From assembly GCF_020179835.1 (NCBI RefSeq), contig NZ_JAIUDA010000006.1, positions 62,001 through 126,000 on the forward strand: a stretch of DNA of 64,000 bases, given 5' to 3'. Source of the stretch: Pantoea sp. alder81 (GTDB lineage Bacteria; Pseudomonadota; Gammaproteobacteria; Enterobacterales; Enterobacteriaceae). Below the pieces are notes generated by a model. That model saw only the letters and a program-made list of their open reading frames with translations. It was not told the DNA's origin and made no database searches. Below, one piece after another: positions 25,899 to 34,809 of this stretch. The translations under genes and the position numbers were made by a program. The first letter of the stretch is position 1; each line of letters starts with the position of its first letter.

Positions 25899-27314
25899 AT
25901 GTTTGGATTAGATGCCTTTCACCTGGCAAGGATACAGTTCGCCTTTACTGTCTCCTTCCATATTATCTTTCCGGCCATCACCATCGGTCTCGCCAGTTTC
26001 CTGGCGGTACTTGAAGGGATGTGGCTGAAAACCCGTAACGAGACCTATCGCGATCTCTACCATTTTTGGTCCAAGGCCTTTGCCGTGAATTTCGGTATGG
26101 GCGTGGTCTCCGGGCTGGTAATGGCCTACCAGTTCGGGACGAACTGGAGTGGTTTCTCGCAGTTTGCTGGCAGTATCACCGGTCCGCTGCTCACCTATGA
26201 AGTGTTAACCGCCTTCTTCCTGGAAGCGGGTTTCCTTGGGGTGATGCTGTTCGGTTGGAACCGCGTCGGTCCGGGTCTGCACTTCTTCGCCACCTGCATG
26301 GTGGCGTTGGGCACCATTTTCTCGACCTTCTGGATTCTGGCCTCTAACAGCTGGATGCACACCCCTCAGGGCTACATCATTGAGGGTGGCGTCGTGGTGC
26401 CGCAGGATTGGTTGAAAATCATCTTTAACCCGTCATTCCCGTTCCGTTTGCTGCACATGTCCACCGCTGCCTTCCTGGCGAGCGCCTTCTTTGTCTGCGC
26501 TTCTGCGGCCTGGCATCTGCTGCGCGGCAATGACAATCCAGCCGTGCGCAAGATGTTCTCGATGGCGCTGTGGATGGCGCTGATTGTCTCACCGATTCAG
26601 GCATTTCTGGGGGATGCGCACGGCCTTAACACGCTGGAGTATCAGCCAGCAAAAATCGCGGCGATTGAAGGGCACTGGGAAAACAAGCCGGGTGAGCCTA
26701 CGCCACTGATTCTGTTCGGTGTGCCGGATATGGAGCAGGAGCGCACCAAATATGCGCTGGAGATTCCCTATCTCGGTAGCCTGATCCTGACGCACAGCCT
26801 CGAGAAGCAGATCCCGGCACTGAAAACCTTCCCGAAAGAGGATCGGCCAAACTCCACTGTGATTTTCTGGTCGTTCCGCGTGATGGTGGCGCTCGGCCTG
26901 TTAATGATCGGCATGGGGGTGATCAGCCTGTGGCTGCGGGTGAAGAAGCGCCTGTATCAGTCGCGGCCGTTCCTGTGGTTCTGCTTGCTGATGGGGCCAT
27001 CGGGACTGATCGCCATTCTGGCGGGATGGATCACCACCGAAATGGGTCGCCAGCCGTGGGTGGTGTATGGCGTGCAGCGCACCATTGATGCGGTCTCTGC
27101 ACATGGCAATCTTCACATGAGCATCAGCCTGATGGCATTCATTTTGGTCTACTGCTCGGTATTTGGTGTCGGTTATCACTACATGATGCGCCTGATTAAA
27201 CAAGGCCCAGTGACCGGTGAAGGTAGAGAAGTGGCGCACGGTGGCCCGGGCGAGCAACACACTCCGGCTCGTCCGCTCTCAGCGGCCAATACCCATAAGA
27301 ACGGGGAACGCTAA
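25899..27314 (+). CDS. cioA: Cytochrome bd ubiquinol oxidase subunit I (CIO type)
   Basis: A 471-residue integral membrane subunit that oxidises quinol and carries haems b558, b595 and d. His21 (FHIIFP) corresponds to the b595 ligand; a further His ([10 protein letters not shown]) and a Met in [13 protein letters not shown] correspond to the b558 ligands. The quinol loop is short compared with E. coli CydA (522 residues), which is typical of the cyanide-insensitive CioA group. Start ATG follows GAGGT at a good distance. The C-terminus has a His/Gly/Pro-rich tail. First gene of an operon with subunit II and a small DUF2474 protein. Confidence 0.93.
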   Translation: MFGLDAFHLARIQFAFTVSFHIIFPAITIGLASFLAVLEGMWLKTRNETYRDLYHFWSKAFAVNFGMGVVSGLVMAYQFGTNWSGFSQFAGSITGPLLTYEVLTAFFLEAGFLGVMLFGWNRVGPGLHFFATCMVALGTIFSTFWILASNSWMHTPQGYIIEGGVVVPQDWLKIIFNPSFPFRLLHMSTAAFLASAFFVCASAAWHLLRGNDNPAVRKMFSMALWMALIVSPIQAFLGDAHGLNTLEYQPAKIAAIEGHWENKPGEPTPLILFGVPDMEQERTKYALEIPYLGSLILTHSLEKQIPALKTFPKEDRPNSTVIFWSFRVMVALGLLMIGMGVISLWLRVKKRLYQSRPFLWFCLLMGPSGLIAILAGWITTEMGRQPWVVYGVQRTIDAVSAHGNLHMSISLMAFILVYCSVFGVGYHYMMRLIKQGPVTGEGREVAHGGPGEQHTPARPLSAANTHKNGER

Positions 27315-27316
27315 TC

Positions 27317-28321
27317 ATGATCGACTTTTCAATAATCTGGTTTGCCATCATCGTGTTTGGCACCCTGATGTACATCGTGATGGATGGCTTCGATCTCGGC
27401 ATTGGCCTGCTGCTGCCGTTCAATAAAGATCCGATCGAGCGCGACATGATGGTCAACACCGTGGCGCCAGTGTGGGATGGTAACGAAACCTGGCTGGTTC
27501 TGGGTGGCGCAGCGCTATTCGGCGCTTTCCCGCTGGCCTATTCGGTGCTGCTGGATGCGCTATCGATCCCTTTAACTGCCATGTTAATCGGTTTGATTTT
27601 TCGCGGCGTGGCGTTTGAGTTCCGCTTTAAAGCCACGGAAGAACATCGTCCGTTCTGGGATAAATCGTTCATCGCCGGTTCGCTGCTGGCGACCTTTAGT
27701 CAGGGCGTGGCCGTGGGCGCCATTCTGAACGGCTTCCCGGTATCTGGCCGTGAATACGCCGGCTCAGCGATGAGCTGGCTTGCGCCGTTTCCGCTGTTCT
27801 GTGGCGTCGGTCTGGTGATCGCTTATGCATTGCTGGGCTGTACCTGGCTGATTATGAAAACTGAGCACGACCTGCATCGCAAAATGTCAGCGCTGGCCAC
27901 GCCGCTCACCGTGACGCTGCTGTTGGTGGTCGGCATTATCAGTGTCTGGACGCCGCTAACCCACGCGGATATCGCGCAGCGCTGGTTCTCACGTCCTAAC
28001 CTGTTCTGGTTCCTGCCGGTTCCGCTGTTGGTGGTGCTGTGCTCGTGGGGGATTGTGCGAGCCATCAAACGTGAGGCGCATTACTCACCGTTTCTATTGA
28101 CGCTGGCGCTGATTTTTCTTGGTTTCTCCGGCTTGGGCATCAGTATCTGGCCGAACATCGTGCCACCTTCGATCACCATCTGGCAGGCCGCGTCTCCGGC
28201 CAGCAGCCAGGCGTTTATGTTGGTGGGCGCTTTACTGATTATTCCGGTTATTCTGGGTTACACCTTCTGGAGTTACTACGTGTTCCGCGGAAAAATCAAA
28301 GCCGATGAGGGGTATCATTGA
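27317..28321 (+). CDS. cioB: Cytochrome bd ubiquinol oxidase subunit II
   Basis: A 334-residue membrane partner of subunit I. It begins two bases after the cioA stop and has about eight hydrophobic segments. Family patterns include MDGFDLGIG near the N-terminus, WDGNETWLVLGGAALFGAFPLAY and the later WPNIVPPSITIWQAA. It stabilises the haem-bearing subunit and completes the oxidase, which reduces oxygen to water without pumping protons. Confidence 0.93.
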   Translation: MIDFSIIWFAIIVFGTLMYIVMDGFDLGIGLLLPFNKDPIERDMMVNTVAPVWDGNETWLVLGGAALFGAFPLAYSVLLDALSIPLTAMLIGLIFRGVAFEFRFKATEEHRPFWDKSFIAGSLLATFSQGVAVGAILNGFPVSGREYAGSAMSWLAPFPLFCGVGLVIAYALLGCTWLIMKTEHDLHRKMSALATPLTVTLLLVVGIISVWTPLTHADIAQRWFSRPNLFWFLPVPLLVVLCSWGIVRAIKREAHYSPFLLTLALIFLGFSGLGISIWPNIVPPSITIWQAASPASSQAFMLVGALLIIPVILGYTFWSYYVFRGKIKADEGYH

Positions 28322-28322
28322 T

Positions 28323-28487
28323 ATGCCAATCGAAGTCAGCAAAATGAAAGACAGGGTAACACCGTCGCCATGGTGGAAGCGGGTGATGTGGCTGGTCATT
28401 ATCTATGGCGCCAGCGTACTGGCACTCGCTATAGTGGCATCACTGTTTCGTATGATGATGAACGCGGCGGGCATGCATACACACTGA
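28323..28487 (+). CDS. Small bd-oxidase accessory membrane protein (DUF2474)
   Basis: A 54-residue protein with a single membrane helix (WWKRVMWLVIIYGASVLALA and onward). The PSPWWKRVMWLV pattern is typical of DUF2474, a small protein found after CioB-type genes and thought to act like CydX. ATG 28323 starts one base after the cioB stop with AGGGG upstream; the longer GTG frame at 28305 lies inside cioB and is not used. Confidence 0.82.
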   Translation: MPIEVSKMKDRVTPSPWWKRVMWLVIIYGASVLALAIVASLFRMMMNAAGMHTH

Positions 28488-28542
28488 GTTTGCGGATTAA
28501 CAAGTTTCGCAACAGTGTGCACCCCGTTACAAAAATCGCGTG

Positions 28543-28566
28543 AAGGTCGCTGGTAATGGCGACCTT
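28543..28566 (+). terminator. Hairpin after bd-oxidase operon
   Basis: AAGGTCGC (28543-28550) pairs with GCGACCTT (28559-28566), followed by ATT; a weak T run. Likely the end of the cio operon. Confidence 0.6.
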
Positions 28567-28743
28567 ATTCACATTATCGCAGCGTGAAAATTGACCTTAA
28601 AACGTTAGTCACCTAAGCAATTAATGCTTTTCCCGCCTCGTTAGCTTTACTCTTCCTTACGTTAGTAATACGTTTTTGTTATATTTATGTGACTAATCGC
28701 GCAAATTCATTACCTTCACACTTATCACTCGATCAAAAAAATC

Positions 28744-29610
28744 ATGCTCAGCCTGAATCTTAAAAAACAGTACATCAACGATCTGGTGGACTGGATAGAG
28801 GCGAATCTGACCGACGAGCTTAATATCGATCTGATTACCCTGAAATCTGGTTACTCCAAGTGGCACATGCAGCGCATGTTCAAAGAGATGACCGGCCAAA
28901 CGCTGGCCTCGTATACGCGCAAACGTCGACTGACCATGTCAGCGATGGCGCTGAAACTGACCAGCATGCCGCTCATCGATATCGCCGTGCGCTTTGGTTT
29001 TGATAACCAGCAGAATTTCACGCGGGTGTTCAAAAGTCACTTTTCCATGACGCCGGGCGCCTATCGCCGCATTCCGGAAATGCTCATGAAAGATTTCCAC
29101 AGCCGTATCTCCACGCAGCGCTCCTGGGTCAATGCGCGTCTGGCGGAGAAACCGGAGCTGCAGTTGTGTGGTGAAGTGATTGAGTGGGAGTGCCGCTTTG
29201 GCGAGTACATCGACCATCACAATCAAGTGGTGGCGCAGCATACCCGCGATTTTGTGAACTTTGCGGGTAAGCATGTCAGCCGTGGCTGGTTGGGGTTCCA
29301 GTTTAGCCCTGGCGTTAATTCGGCCGATCAGCAGCACATCAGCATGTTCCAGGCGCTGGAGAGCCAGTACGCCGATGTCCTGCCGCGTAACGTGCAGAAC
29401 TGGACCGGCGAAAGTGGTTTGTATGCCGAAATTGACTGGCACGGTGCGCCGGAGGAGATCAACGCGTTCACCGCCGAGATTTATTACAACCATCTGCCAG
29501 CACTGGGCGTGGCACGCCGGGCAGGTAAAGATTTGCTGAAGCTGGATCTGAAATACAGCACGCCAGATCTGTTGCAGGGCACTTTCTACATTCCAGTCTC
29601 GACCTGCTGA
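28744..29610 (+). CDS. AraC-family regulator, Rob-like with GyrI-like domain
   Basis: A 288-residue regulator. The N-terminal AraC/MarA-type DNA-binding domain (about 8-110) carries SGYSKWHMQRMFKEMTGQ and IAVRFGFDNQQNFTRVFKSH. Residues about 125-285 look like a GyrI-like small-molecule-binding domain, the same architecture as Rob in E. coli. Such proteins activate stress and efflux genes when bound to ligands. It has its own terminator and is not in an operon; targets are unknown. It is a paralogue-like relative, not clearly Rob itself. Confidence 0.87.
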   Translation: MLSLNLKKQYINDLVDWIEANLTDELNIDLITLKSGYSKWHMQRMFKEMTGQTLASYTRKRRLTMSAMALKLTSMPLIDIAVRFGFDNQQNFTRVFKSHFSMTPGAYRRIPEMLMKDFHSRISTQRSWVNARLAEKPELQLCGEVIEWECRFGEYIDHHNQVVAQHTRDFVNFAGKHVSRGWLGFQFSPGVNSADQQHISMFQALESQYADVLPRNVQNWTGESGLYAEIDWHGAPEEINAFTAEIYYNHLPALGVARRAGKDLLKLDLKYSTPDLLQGTFYIPVSTC

Positions 29611-29615
29611 TGCAT

Positions 29616-29655
29616 AAATCGTGCGGTTAACTGTGACTAACCGCACGATTTTATA
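29616..29655 (+). terminator. Rho-independent terminator of AraC-family gene
   Basis: A 14-base perfect stem (29616-29629 with 29638-29651) whose right arm ends in TTTTAT. Confidence 0.88.
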
Positions 29656-29794
29656 AAATTATTGCCATAACTGGCGTAAAATCCTCCCTTGAAACCTGAT
29701 TGGCCGCGTAAAACACCAGCCGCCACACATCAGGCTGGATAATCACCTGCATTCCTGGTCCGCTCTGGACCGTCAAAGTGAAAAAGAAAAAATT

Positions 29795-30004
29795 ATGCGA
29801 CTTTTACCGTTGTTCCTCATGACAGCGCTTGTGGCGTTTTCCTCGCTGGCAAGTGCTCAGATGGCTGAGCCTTTCTCTCCGCCGGGCGGCCTGCATCCCC
29901 ATCAGACTCACTGCCAGCAGCATGAAATTGTGGGTGATAACCCGCTGCCGCAGCACAGCCAGGATGACAATAGCTTCGTCAACTGCGGCAACCATCAGGC
30001 CTGA
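29795..30004 (+). CDS. Small His/Cys-containing secreted protein, unknown
   Basis: A 69-residue protein I do not recognise. The first 21 residues form a clear signal peptide (basic start, hydrophobic core, cleavage after SLASA). The mature part of about 48 residues has six His and two Cys (HPHQTHCQQHE and FVNCGNHQA), which suggests metal binding or one disulphide in the periplasm. The ribosome site is a weak purine run. It stands alone between the AraC-family gene and the iron reductase gene. It could be a metal- or stress-related periplasmic peptide, but that is a guess. Confidence 0.6.
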   Translation: MRLLPLFLMTALVAFSSLASAQMAEPFSPPGGLHPHQTHCQQHEIVGDNPLPQHSQDDNSFVNCGNHQA

Positions 30005-30396
30005 TTTCCCTCTCGTTTTACCGCGTTCTAACCACTTTATCGATGACACGCCGCACGTTTGATGCGGCGCGATCGTTGCTTGCCGTTGCCCACTAATCGA
30101 ACTCAACGCTTCTGCAGAGGCATTCGCAGCGGTTCTCTACTGAAACCCCGTCGGCGTTAATACCTGCCCAGGCCACACCGAAAATTCTGCGATTTTTCCC
30201 AATAGCATTTTTCGGCATTGCATCGAAGATATATCATAGATATTCTTCCCGGCGTCAGATGAGAATGATTTTCGATAACGTTTGACGTAAACGGCTCTCA
30301 AGTTGCGGTATTGTCAGCTGAAGGGTCAGCAATCCTGCCACCCTGGATGGGTACAGCAGGTTCGCATTCAGTAACGCCTTTGTCTGGAGAGATCTC
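30005..30396. other. Intergenic region before yqjH-like gene
   Basis: About 390 bases without a supported gene. It holds a hairpin at 30049-30069 (CGCCGCA with TGCGGCG, no T run) and a Fur-like site at 30261. The region before that shows nothing I can name. Confidence 0.6.
30261..30279. promoter_or_regulatory. Candidate Fur box before ferric reductase gene
   Basis: GAGAATGATTTTCGATAAC agrees with the Fur consensus at about 13 of 19 positions, counted by eye. Position before a siderophore-interacting reductase makes iron control plausible; E. coli yqjH is Fur-regulated. Confidence 0.5.
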
Positions 30397-31179
30397 TTGC
30401 AAAAAGACACCAACGATCGCGCCCCGAAGCGCGTCCGTAACGAATTACGCTTTCGCCACATCACCGTGGCGAGCAAGACCTTAATCGCCGGGGAGTTCTG
30501 GCGCATTGAGTTTACCGGCAGCGATCTGGCAGGCTTTCATTCGCCATCGTTTGACGATCACATCAAAGTATTCTTTCCGGACAGCGCAGGCAGTGCTTTG
30601 GCCTTGCCGCAGATGACCGAGGAAGGGATCGTCTGGCCAGGCGGCGTGCGCCCGGCCGCACGTGATTACACCCCTCTGGCGTTTAATGGCGCAGATTCAC
30701 TGACCCTGGATTTCTATATCCATGAGGGTGGCGTGGCCAGCAGTTGGGCCAATAATGCGAAGCCGGGCGATCAAATCGCCATGGGCGGCCCGCGTGGCTC
30801 CTGTGTGGTGCCGGTGGATTATGCCTGCCAGATTTACGTGTGCGATGAGACGGGTTTGCCAGCCTTTAAGCGCCGTTACGCTGAGATGCAGGCGCAGCAG
30901 ATCCATCTGCTGGCCTACGCCGATGAAACTACCGGGCGTGATTACCTCGGCGACCTGCCGAATGTGCAGGTGACGTGGCTGGGCAGTGGCACTATGCAGG
31001 TGGATAACCTCGGGCCGCTGATCGCGCAGCTGGATCAAATCTCACTGCCAACTGAAGAGTACTTCATCTGGCTGACCGGAGAAGGCGAGGCGGTGAAATT
31101 GCTGAGCGACTACTTTACGCAACGCCGTGGTGCACACACTGATTTCGTACGCGCTGTGGCCTACTGGCATCAGAAATAA
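30397..31179 (+). CDS. yqjH: Siderophore-interacting ferric reductase, YqjH-like
   Basis: A 260-residue flavoprotein of the SIP/ViuB family that reduces ferric chelates with NADPH to release iron in the cytoplasm. The FAD-binding RDYTPLAF motif is present, followed by an NAD(P)-binding half (IYVCDETGLPAFKRR, EYFIWLTGEGEAVKLL). The start is TTG at 30397, eight bases after GGAGA; no in-frame ATG occurs near the N-terminus. It is followed in the same direction by a YqjI-like regulator, whereas in E. coli the two genes are divergent. Confidence 0.88.
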   Translation: MQKDTNDRAPKRVRNELRFRHITVASKTLIAGEFWRIEFTGSDLAGFHSPSFDDHIKVFFPDSAGSALALPQMTEEGIVWPGGVRPAARDYTPLAFNGADSLTLDFYIHEGGVASSWANNAKPGDQIAMGGPRGSCVVPVDYACQIYVCDETGLPAFKRRYAEMQAQQIHLLAYADETTGRDYLGDLPNVQVTWLGSGTMQVDNLGPLIAQLDQISLPTEEYFIWLTGEGEAVKLLSDYFTQRRGAHTDFVRAVAYWHQK

Positions 31180-31269
31180 CCGACTTCACCGCGCCAACCG
31201 CCGCCTGTGTTGAATTTTGCCAGGCGGCAGACTACTATCAACCTCCCTTAATTGACCTCAGGGAAGGCA

Positions 31270-31809
31270 ATGAAACATCAGCGGGATTTTCCATGGCAGT
31301 CCGATAATGCACAGCGTGCAATCTGTGCAGGTGCGCGTAAAAAGCGCCGTGAAAGGATGCTGGATGCCAGTGATATCCGCCTGTTGATGCTGCACTTCCT
31401 GGCAAATGGATCGGCACATGGCTATGAGCTGATCAAGTCGGTTGAAGAACTCTCGAAAGGGGAGTACTCCCCCAGCCCCGGCATCATCTATCCCAACCTC
31501 ACTCTGCTTGAAGAGATGGATGCAATCCGCGTGGTGGATGCACACGCGTCGCGTAAGGCGTATGCGCTGAACGAGGGCGGCAAAGCATTACTGGCAGAGA
31601 ACGGCGACAATATTGCCACCATTATTGAGCGCCTGACGTCATTAGCTGTTCTGGTGAATAACCGCAGTATTCCAGAAGTTGAACAGGCGATTCATCACAT
31701 TCGGCATACGCTAAACCATCGTTTGTCGCAGGAAGATATTTCTCCTGAGGCGCTGGAAATTGTGATTAACGCCTTGAATGAAGCAACGGAAAAAATCGCC
31801 AGCAGTTAA
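31270..31809 (+). CDS. yqjI: PadR-family regulator, YqjI-like
   Basis: A 179-residue regulator. The PadR winged helix covers about residues 30-115 with SAHGYELIKSVEELSKGEYS and PSPGIIYPNLTLLEEM, very like E. coli YqjI, which represses yqjH and responds to nickel. The C-terminal dimer helices follow. Unlike E. coli YqjI, the N-terminus has no long His/Cys-rich metal-binding arm, only about 30 mainly basic residues. ATG 31270 is preferred to TTG 31252. Its position after yqjH supports control of that gene; the signal may differ. Confidence 0.85.
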   Translation: MKHQRDFPWQSDNAQRAICAGARKKRRERMLDASDIRLLMLHFLANGSAHGYELIKSVEELSKGEYSPSPGIIYPNLTLLEEMDAIRVVDAHASRKAYALNEGGKALLAENGDNIATIIERLTSLAVLVNNRSIPEVEQAIHHIRHTLNHRLSQEDISPEALEIVINALNEATEKIASS

Positions 31810-31842
31810 CCCTCGCGGGCATTAACGTTGTGATTTTCTGTC

Positions 31843-31864
31843 AAGGGCGCAATCTGGCGCCCTT
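31843..31864. terminator. Hairpin between convergent yqjI and SelT/W/H-like genes
   Basis: AAGGGCGC (31843-31850) pairs with GCGCCCTT (31857-31864), followed by ATT. It can serve both directions; T runs are short. Confidence 0.6.
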
Positions 31865-31877
31865 ATTGAAACACTCT

Positions 31878-32165
31878 TTAGGGCTTTTTCTTATCCACAT
31901 GCCCCAACTCGCGATCCGGCCAGCAGAAATCACGCACGCGCTGTTTCAGCGCTGCCGCATCCGGGAATCCGCCTTCCTGTTTACGCTCCCAAATCACCGT
32001 GCCATCAATCGAGATTTCAAACACGCCACCCGTGCCAGGTTTCAGCGTCACCGCGCTCAAATCTTCGGCAAAAGTGTGCAGCAGTTCCTGCGCCATCCAT
32101 GCGGAACGCAGCAGCCAGTTGCACTGAGTGCAGTAGTAAATGGTCACAGCCGGTTTTTGCGACAT
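31878..32165 (-). CDS. SelT/SelW/SelH-like redox protein (Rdx family)
   Basis: A 95-residue protein of the Rdx family. The CxxC motif is in IYYCTQCNWLLRSAWMAQELL near the N-terminus, where selenoprotein relatives have CxxU. GTGGVFEISIDG is also typical. Thioredoxin-like fold with an unknown redox role. ATG at 32165 matches the family's start; the longer frame upstream is AT-rich non-coding sequence that overlaps the receptor promoter. It is convergent with yqjI. Confidence 0.85.
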   Translation of the reverse strand: MSQKPAVTIYYCTQCNWLLRSAWMAQELLHTFAEDLSAVTLKPGTGGVFEISIDGTVIWERKQEGGFPDAAALKQRVRDFCWPDRELGHVDKKKP

Positions 32166-32246
32166 CGGGTGCCTCTTCTTAATTATTGATAATAAACAAG
32201 TTAACAAATTGTGCGGTCTAAGATACATCTTAGTGTAAAGTTTATT

Positions 32247-32265
32247 GATAATGATTACCAATTGC
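32247..32265. promoter_or_regulatory. Fur box before TonB receptor gene
   Basis: GATAATGATTACCAATTGC matches the 19-base Fur consensus at about 14 positions, with a perfect GATAATGAT left half. It lies about 130 bases before the haem receptor gene. Confidence 0.65.
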
Positions 32266-32395
32266 ATTACATTCCTGACGAAATTATTTATTACATAAAA
32301 TAAGTCCACACATTTTACGGTTTATTAACGCTTTTCGCGTTTTTTTGGCGGCAATCCAGTGAGCGAATACTAACAATTAACCAGGTATTTCGCGC

Positions 32396-34759
32396 ATGTC
32401 TTCACTCTTTCAGGGAATGACCCAGCAACGTCTGTTTAAAGTTGCCATTTTGTCTTCCGCTATTCACGCAGCTTGCAGCTACGCGGCCAGCGACAACACG
32501 ACACTTGCTGTTTCTTCGGATAAATCTACTCGCAGCGAACCCACGCTGACCGTTACTGCGCCTAAACAGCAGGCGGGCAACAAAACCACCATCACCGCCA
32601 GTGAACTGCAAAAACGCGGCGCGAACGATTTCGGATCAATCATGCGTTATGAGCCGTTAATCAGCGCGACAGGTTCCAGCGGTGGCTCATCTTCCGGCAA
32701 AAGCGGTTTCGACCGTGCGGGTTACACCGGCTATAACATCCGTGGTCTGGAAAGTAACCGCGTGGGTATGGATATCGATGGTATTCCGATTCCCGATGCT
32801 ACAGGTCGTCCATACGTCAGCCGTACCGGTAACAATACTTTTGGTATTGGCCGTGACTACATTGACCCTTACATGTTCGGTAGCGTTGATATCGAAAAGG
32901 GCGCCACCGCGGTGGATCAGCCAAACACCTCTATCGGGGGTAATGTCTCGTTCCACAATAAAACGGCTGATGATTATCTCAGCAACGTGAAAAATACCTA
33001 CTTTGGTTATGAGAGCGGATACGACTCTGCGAACCGCAGCTGGCACAACGGTATCACTGCTGCAGCCGGTGATGACGAACTGCGTGGTCTGTTTGTCTAC
33101 AGCCGCCGCGATGGTCAGGAAACCGAAAACAATAGCGGCGTGATTGATGCCTATCCGTCTAACTGGCACTCAGATGCTTTCATGACTTCAGGCATCTGGC
33201 AGCCAAACGATCAGCATAAATTCACTGCGACCTTTGACTACTACCACAAAACTAATCACAGCCATTACGATACCTGGGACTCCAGCGGTAACACCGTTTG
33301 GGGTACTGCGCAGCAGCAGAGCGATACTCGCCGTTGGGGCATCAACCTGGCCGATGAGTGGACGCCATACAATGACTTCATTGATACGCTGACCACTCGT
33401 GTTTACTGGCAGCAGACTCAGGCGCATGACAATACTTATCTGCCGACCAGCGCCAGCCAGTACGGTTACGTCTACTCTGATTTCAACGTTGATTCTTACG
33501 GCTTCGACACTCGCGGGACGAAAACGCTGGGTCGCCATGAGCTGAGCGCCGGTTTCAACGCGCGTCTGGATGACTCTGAGCGTCCATTCCGTCAGGAACC
33601 CGCGCCAAGCACCTTCAGTGTCATCACTCAGCCGCAGTCTGACAGCCGTTCCTATGCGGTGGCGGGTTACATTCAGGATAAAATTAATTTCGATTTGGAC
33701 AGCCACAACTTCGCAATTATTCCAGGCGTACGTGTGATGTATCAAAACACCAAACCGAAAAACCTGAGCGATCTGACCAATGGCAGTGCGGTGTTAACCG
33801 CAGATCAGGTTGAAGCGTTGTATGGCAAAACGAACTCTGACACGCAGGTCTTGCCGTCACTGACCTTCCAGTACGATCTGACTCCGGCGCTGACCACCTA
33901 TCTGCAGTACAAGCGCGGCGTAGAATTCCCAACTACCAGCCAGCTTTACGGTTCATGGAACCTGGGTTCGAGCTATGCGGGTAGTGCGCAATATGCGCTG
34001 ATTGGTAACACCGATCTTAAGACCGAAACCAGCAACAACTTCGAGTGGGGCCTGAAAGGGGAAGCCGTCGAAGGTGTAACGGTTAACACTTCTGTGTTCT
34101 ACAACCAGTACAAAAACTTCATCGCCTACACGCGCTACAGCCGTGCCACCAGCCCGGCGATGTTCGTCAATGTGCCGAGCAATATCTACACCAGCTACCA
34201 GGCTGAAAATCGTGACAAGGCCTACATTTATGGTGCTGAGATTTCCACCAAAGTGAACTACGGCACCTGGTTCCCTGAAGTGGATGGTCTGAGCAGCACC
34301 TTCGCGCTGGGCTATAACCAGGGTAAATCTAAGTCCAGTTACTCCGGCGACAAGTATATTGATCTTGATAGCGTCTCGCCAATGAAAGCGATTGTGGGTC
34401 TGGCATGGGATGACGTCAAACGCGGCTACGGCGCGGCGCTGACGGCCACCTTTGTCAAAGGCAAGAAAGCCACGGCCACCAACCGTGAAAGCTTCACCAA
34501 CACCGGCAGTCCGCTCACGGATTCTTCTACGGATTACATGCGTGTACCGGGTTACGGCATGGTGGACGCAACGGCTTACTGGCAGGCGACTAAGAACGTC
34601 AAACTGAGCGGCGGCATCTACAACATTACTGACCGTAAGTACTGGGATTACTCCAGCAGCCGTACGCTGACCGGTACCAATGCTCAGACGCGTAATGACA
34701 TTAACCTGGCTGTGATGCCAGGCCGCACCTTCCAGCTCGGTGTGAACGTCGACTTCTAA
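32396..34759 (+). CDS. hmuR: TonB-dependent outer-membrane receptor, probable haem receptor
   Basis: A 787-residue receptor. A signal sequence (about 1-31) is followed by a TonB box (EPTLTVTAPK), a plug domain (about 60-190, with GYNIRGLESNRVGMDIDG) and a 22-strand barrel ending in FQLGVNVDF with terminal Phe. The hmuS-T-U-V genes follow, so haem or haemoprotein is the probable ligand. It is longer than Yersinia HmuR/HemR, and the FRAP and NPNL motifs of that group are replaced by related but altered sequences (EFPTTSQLYG, NTDLKTETS). A Fur box lies upstream. Confidence 0.85.
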   Translation: MSSLFQGMTQQRLFKVAILSSAIHAACSYAASDNTTLAVSSDKSTRSEPTLTVTAPKQQAGNKTTITASELQKRGANDFGSIMRYEPLISATGSSGGSSSGKSGFDRAGYTGYNIRGLESNRVGMDIDGIPIPDATGRPYVSRTGNNTFGIGRDYIDPYMFGSVDIEKGATAVDQPNTSIGGNVSFHNKTADDYLSNVKNTYFGYESGYDSANRSWHNGITAAAGDDELRGLFVYSRRDGQETENNSGVIDAYPSNWHSDAFMTSGIWQPNDQHKFTATFDYYHKTNHSHYDTWDSSGNTVWGTAQQQSDTRRWGINLADEWTPYNDFIDTLTTRVYWQQTQAHDNTYLPTSASQYGYVYSDFNVDSYGFDTRGTKTLGRHELSAGFNARLDDSERPFRQEPAPSTFSVITQPQSDSRSYAVAGYIQDKINFDLDSHNFAIIPGVRVMYQNTKPKNLSDLTNGSAVLTADQVEALYGKTNSDTQVLPSLTFQYDLTPALTTYLQYKRGVEFPTTSQLYGSWNLGSSYAGSAQYALIGNTDLKTETSNNFEWGLKGEAVEGVTVNTSVFYNQYKNFIAYTRYSRATSPAMFVNVPSNIYTSYQAENRDKAYIYGAEISTKVNYGTWFPEVDGLSSTFALGYNQGKSKSSYSGDKYIDLDSVSPMKAIVGLAWDDVKRGYGAALTATFVKGKKATATNRESFTNTGSPLTDSSTDYMRVPGYGMVDATAYWQATKNVKLSGGIYNITDRKYWDYSSSRTLTGTNAQTRNDINLAVMPGRTFQLGVNVDF

Positions 34760-34769
34760 TCACTTTTTC

Positions 34770-34793
34770 GCCCTGCGTTCGCGCAGGGCCTTT
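34770..34793 (+). promoter_or_regulatory. UUCG-loop hairpin between hmuR and hmuS
   Basis: An eight-base perfect stem (34770-34777 with 34782-34789), a TTCG loop and CTTTT. It is either a partial terminator or an mRNA stabiliser that lets the receptor gene be expressed more than the rest of the operon. Confidence 0.7.
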
Positions 34794-34809
34794 TCATGGA
34801 GCAAGAGCA

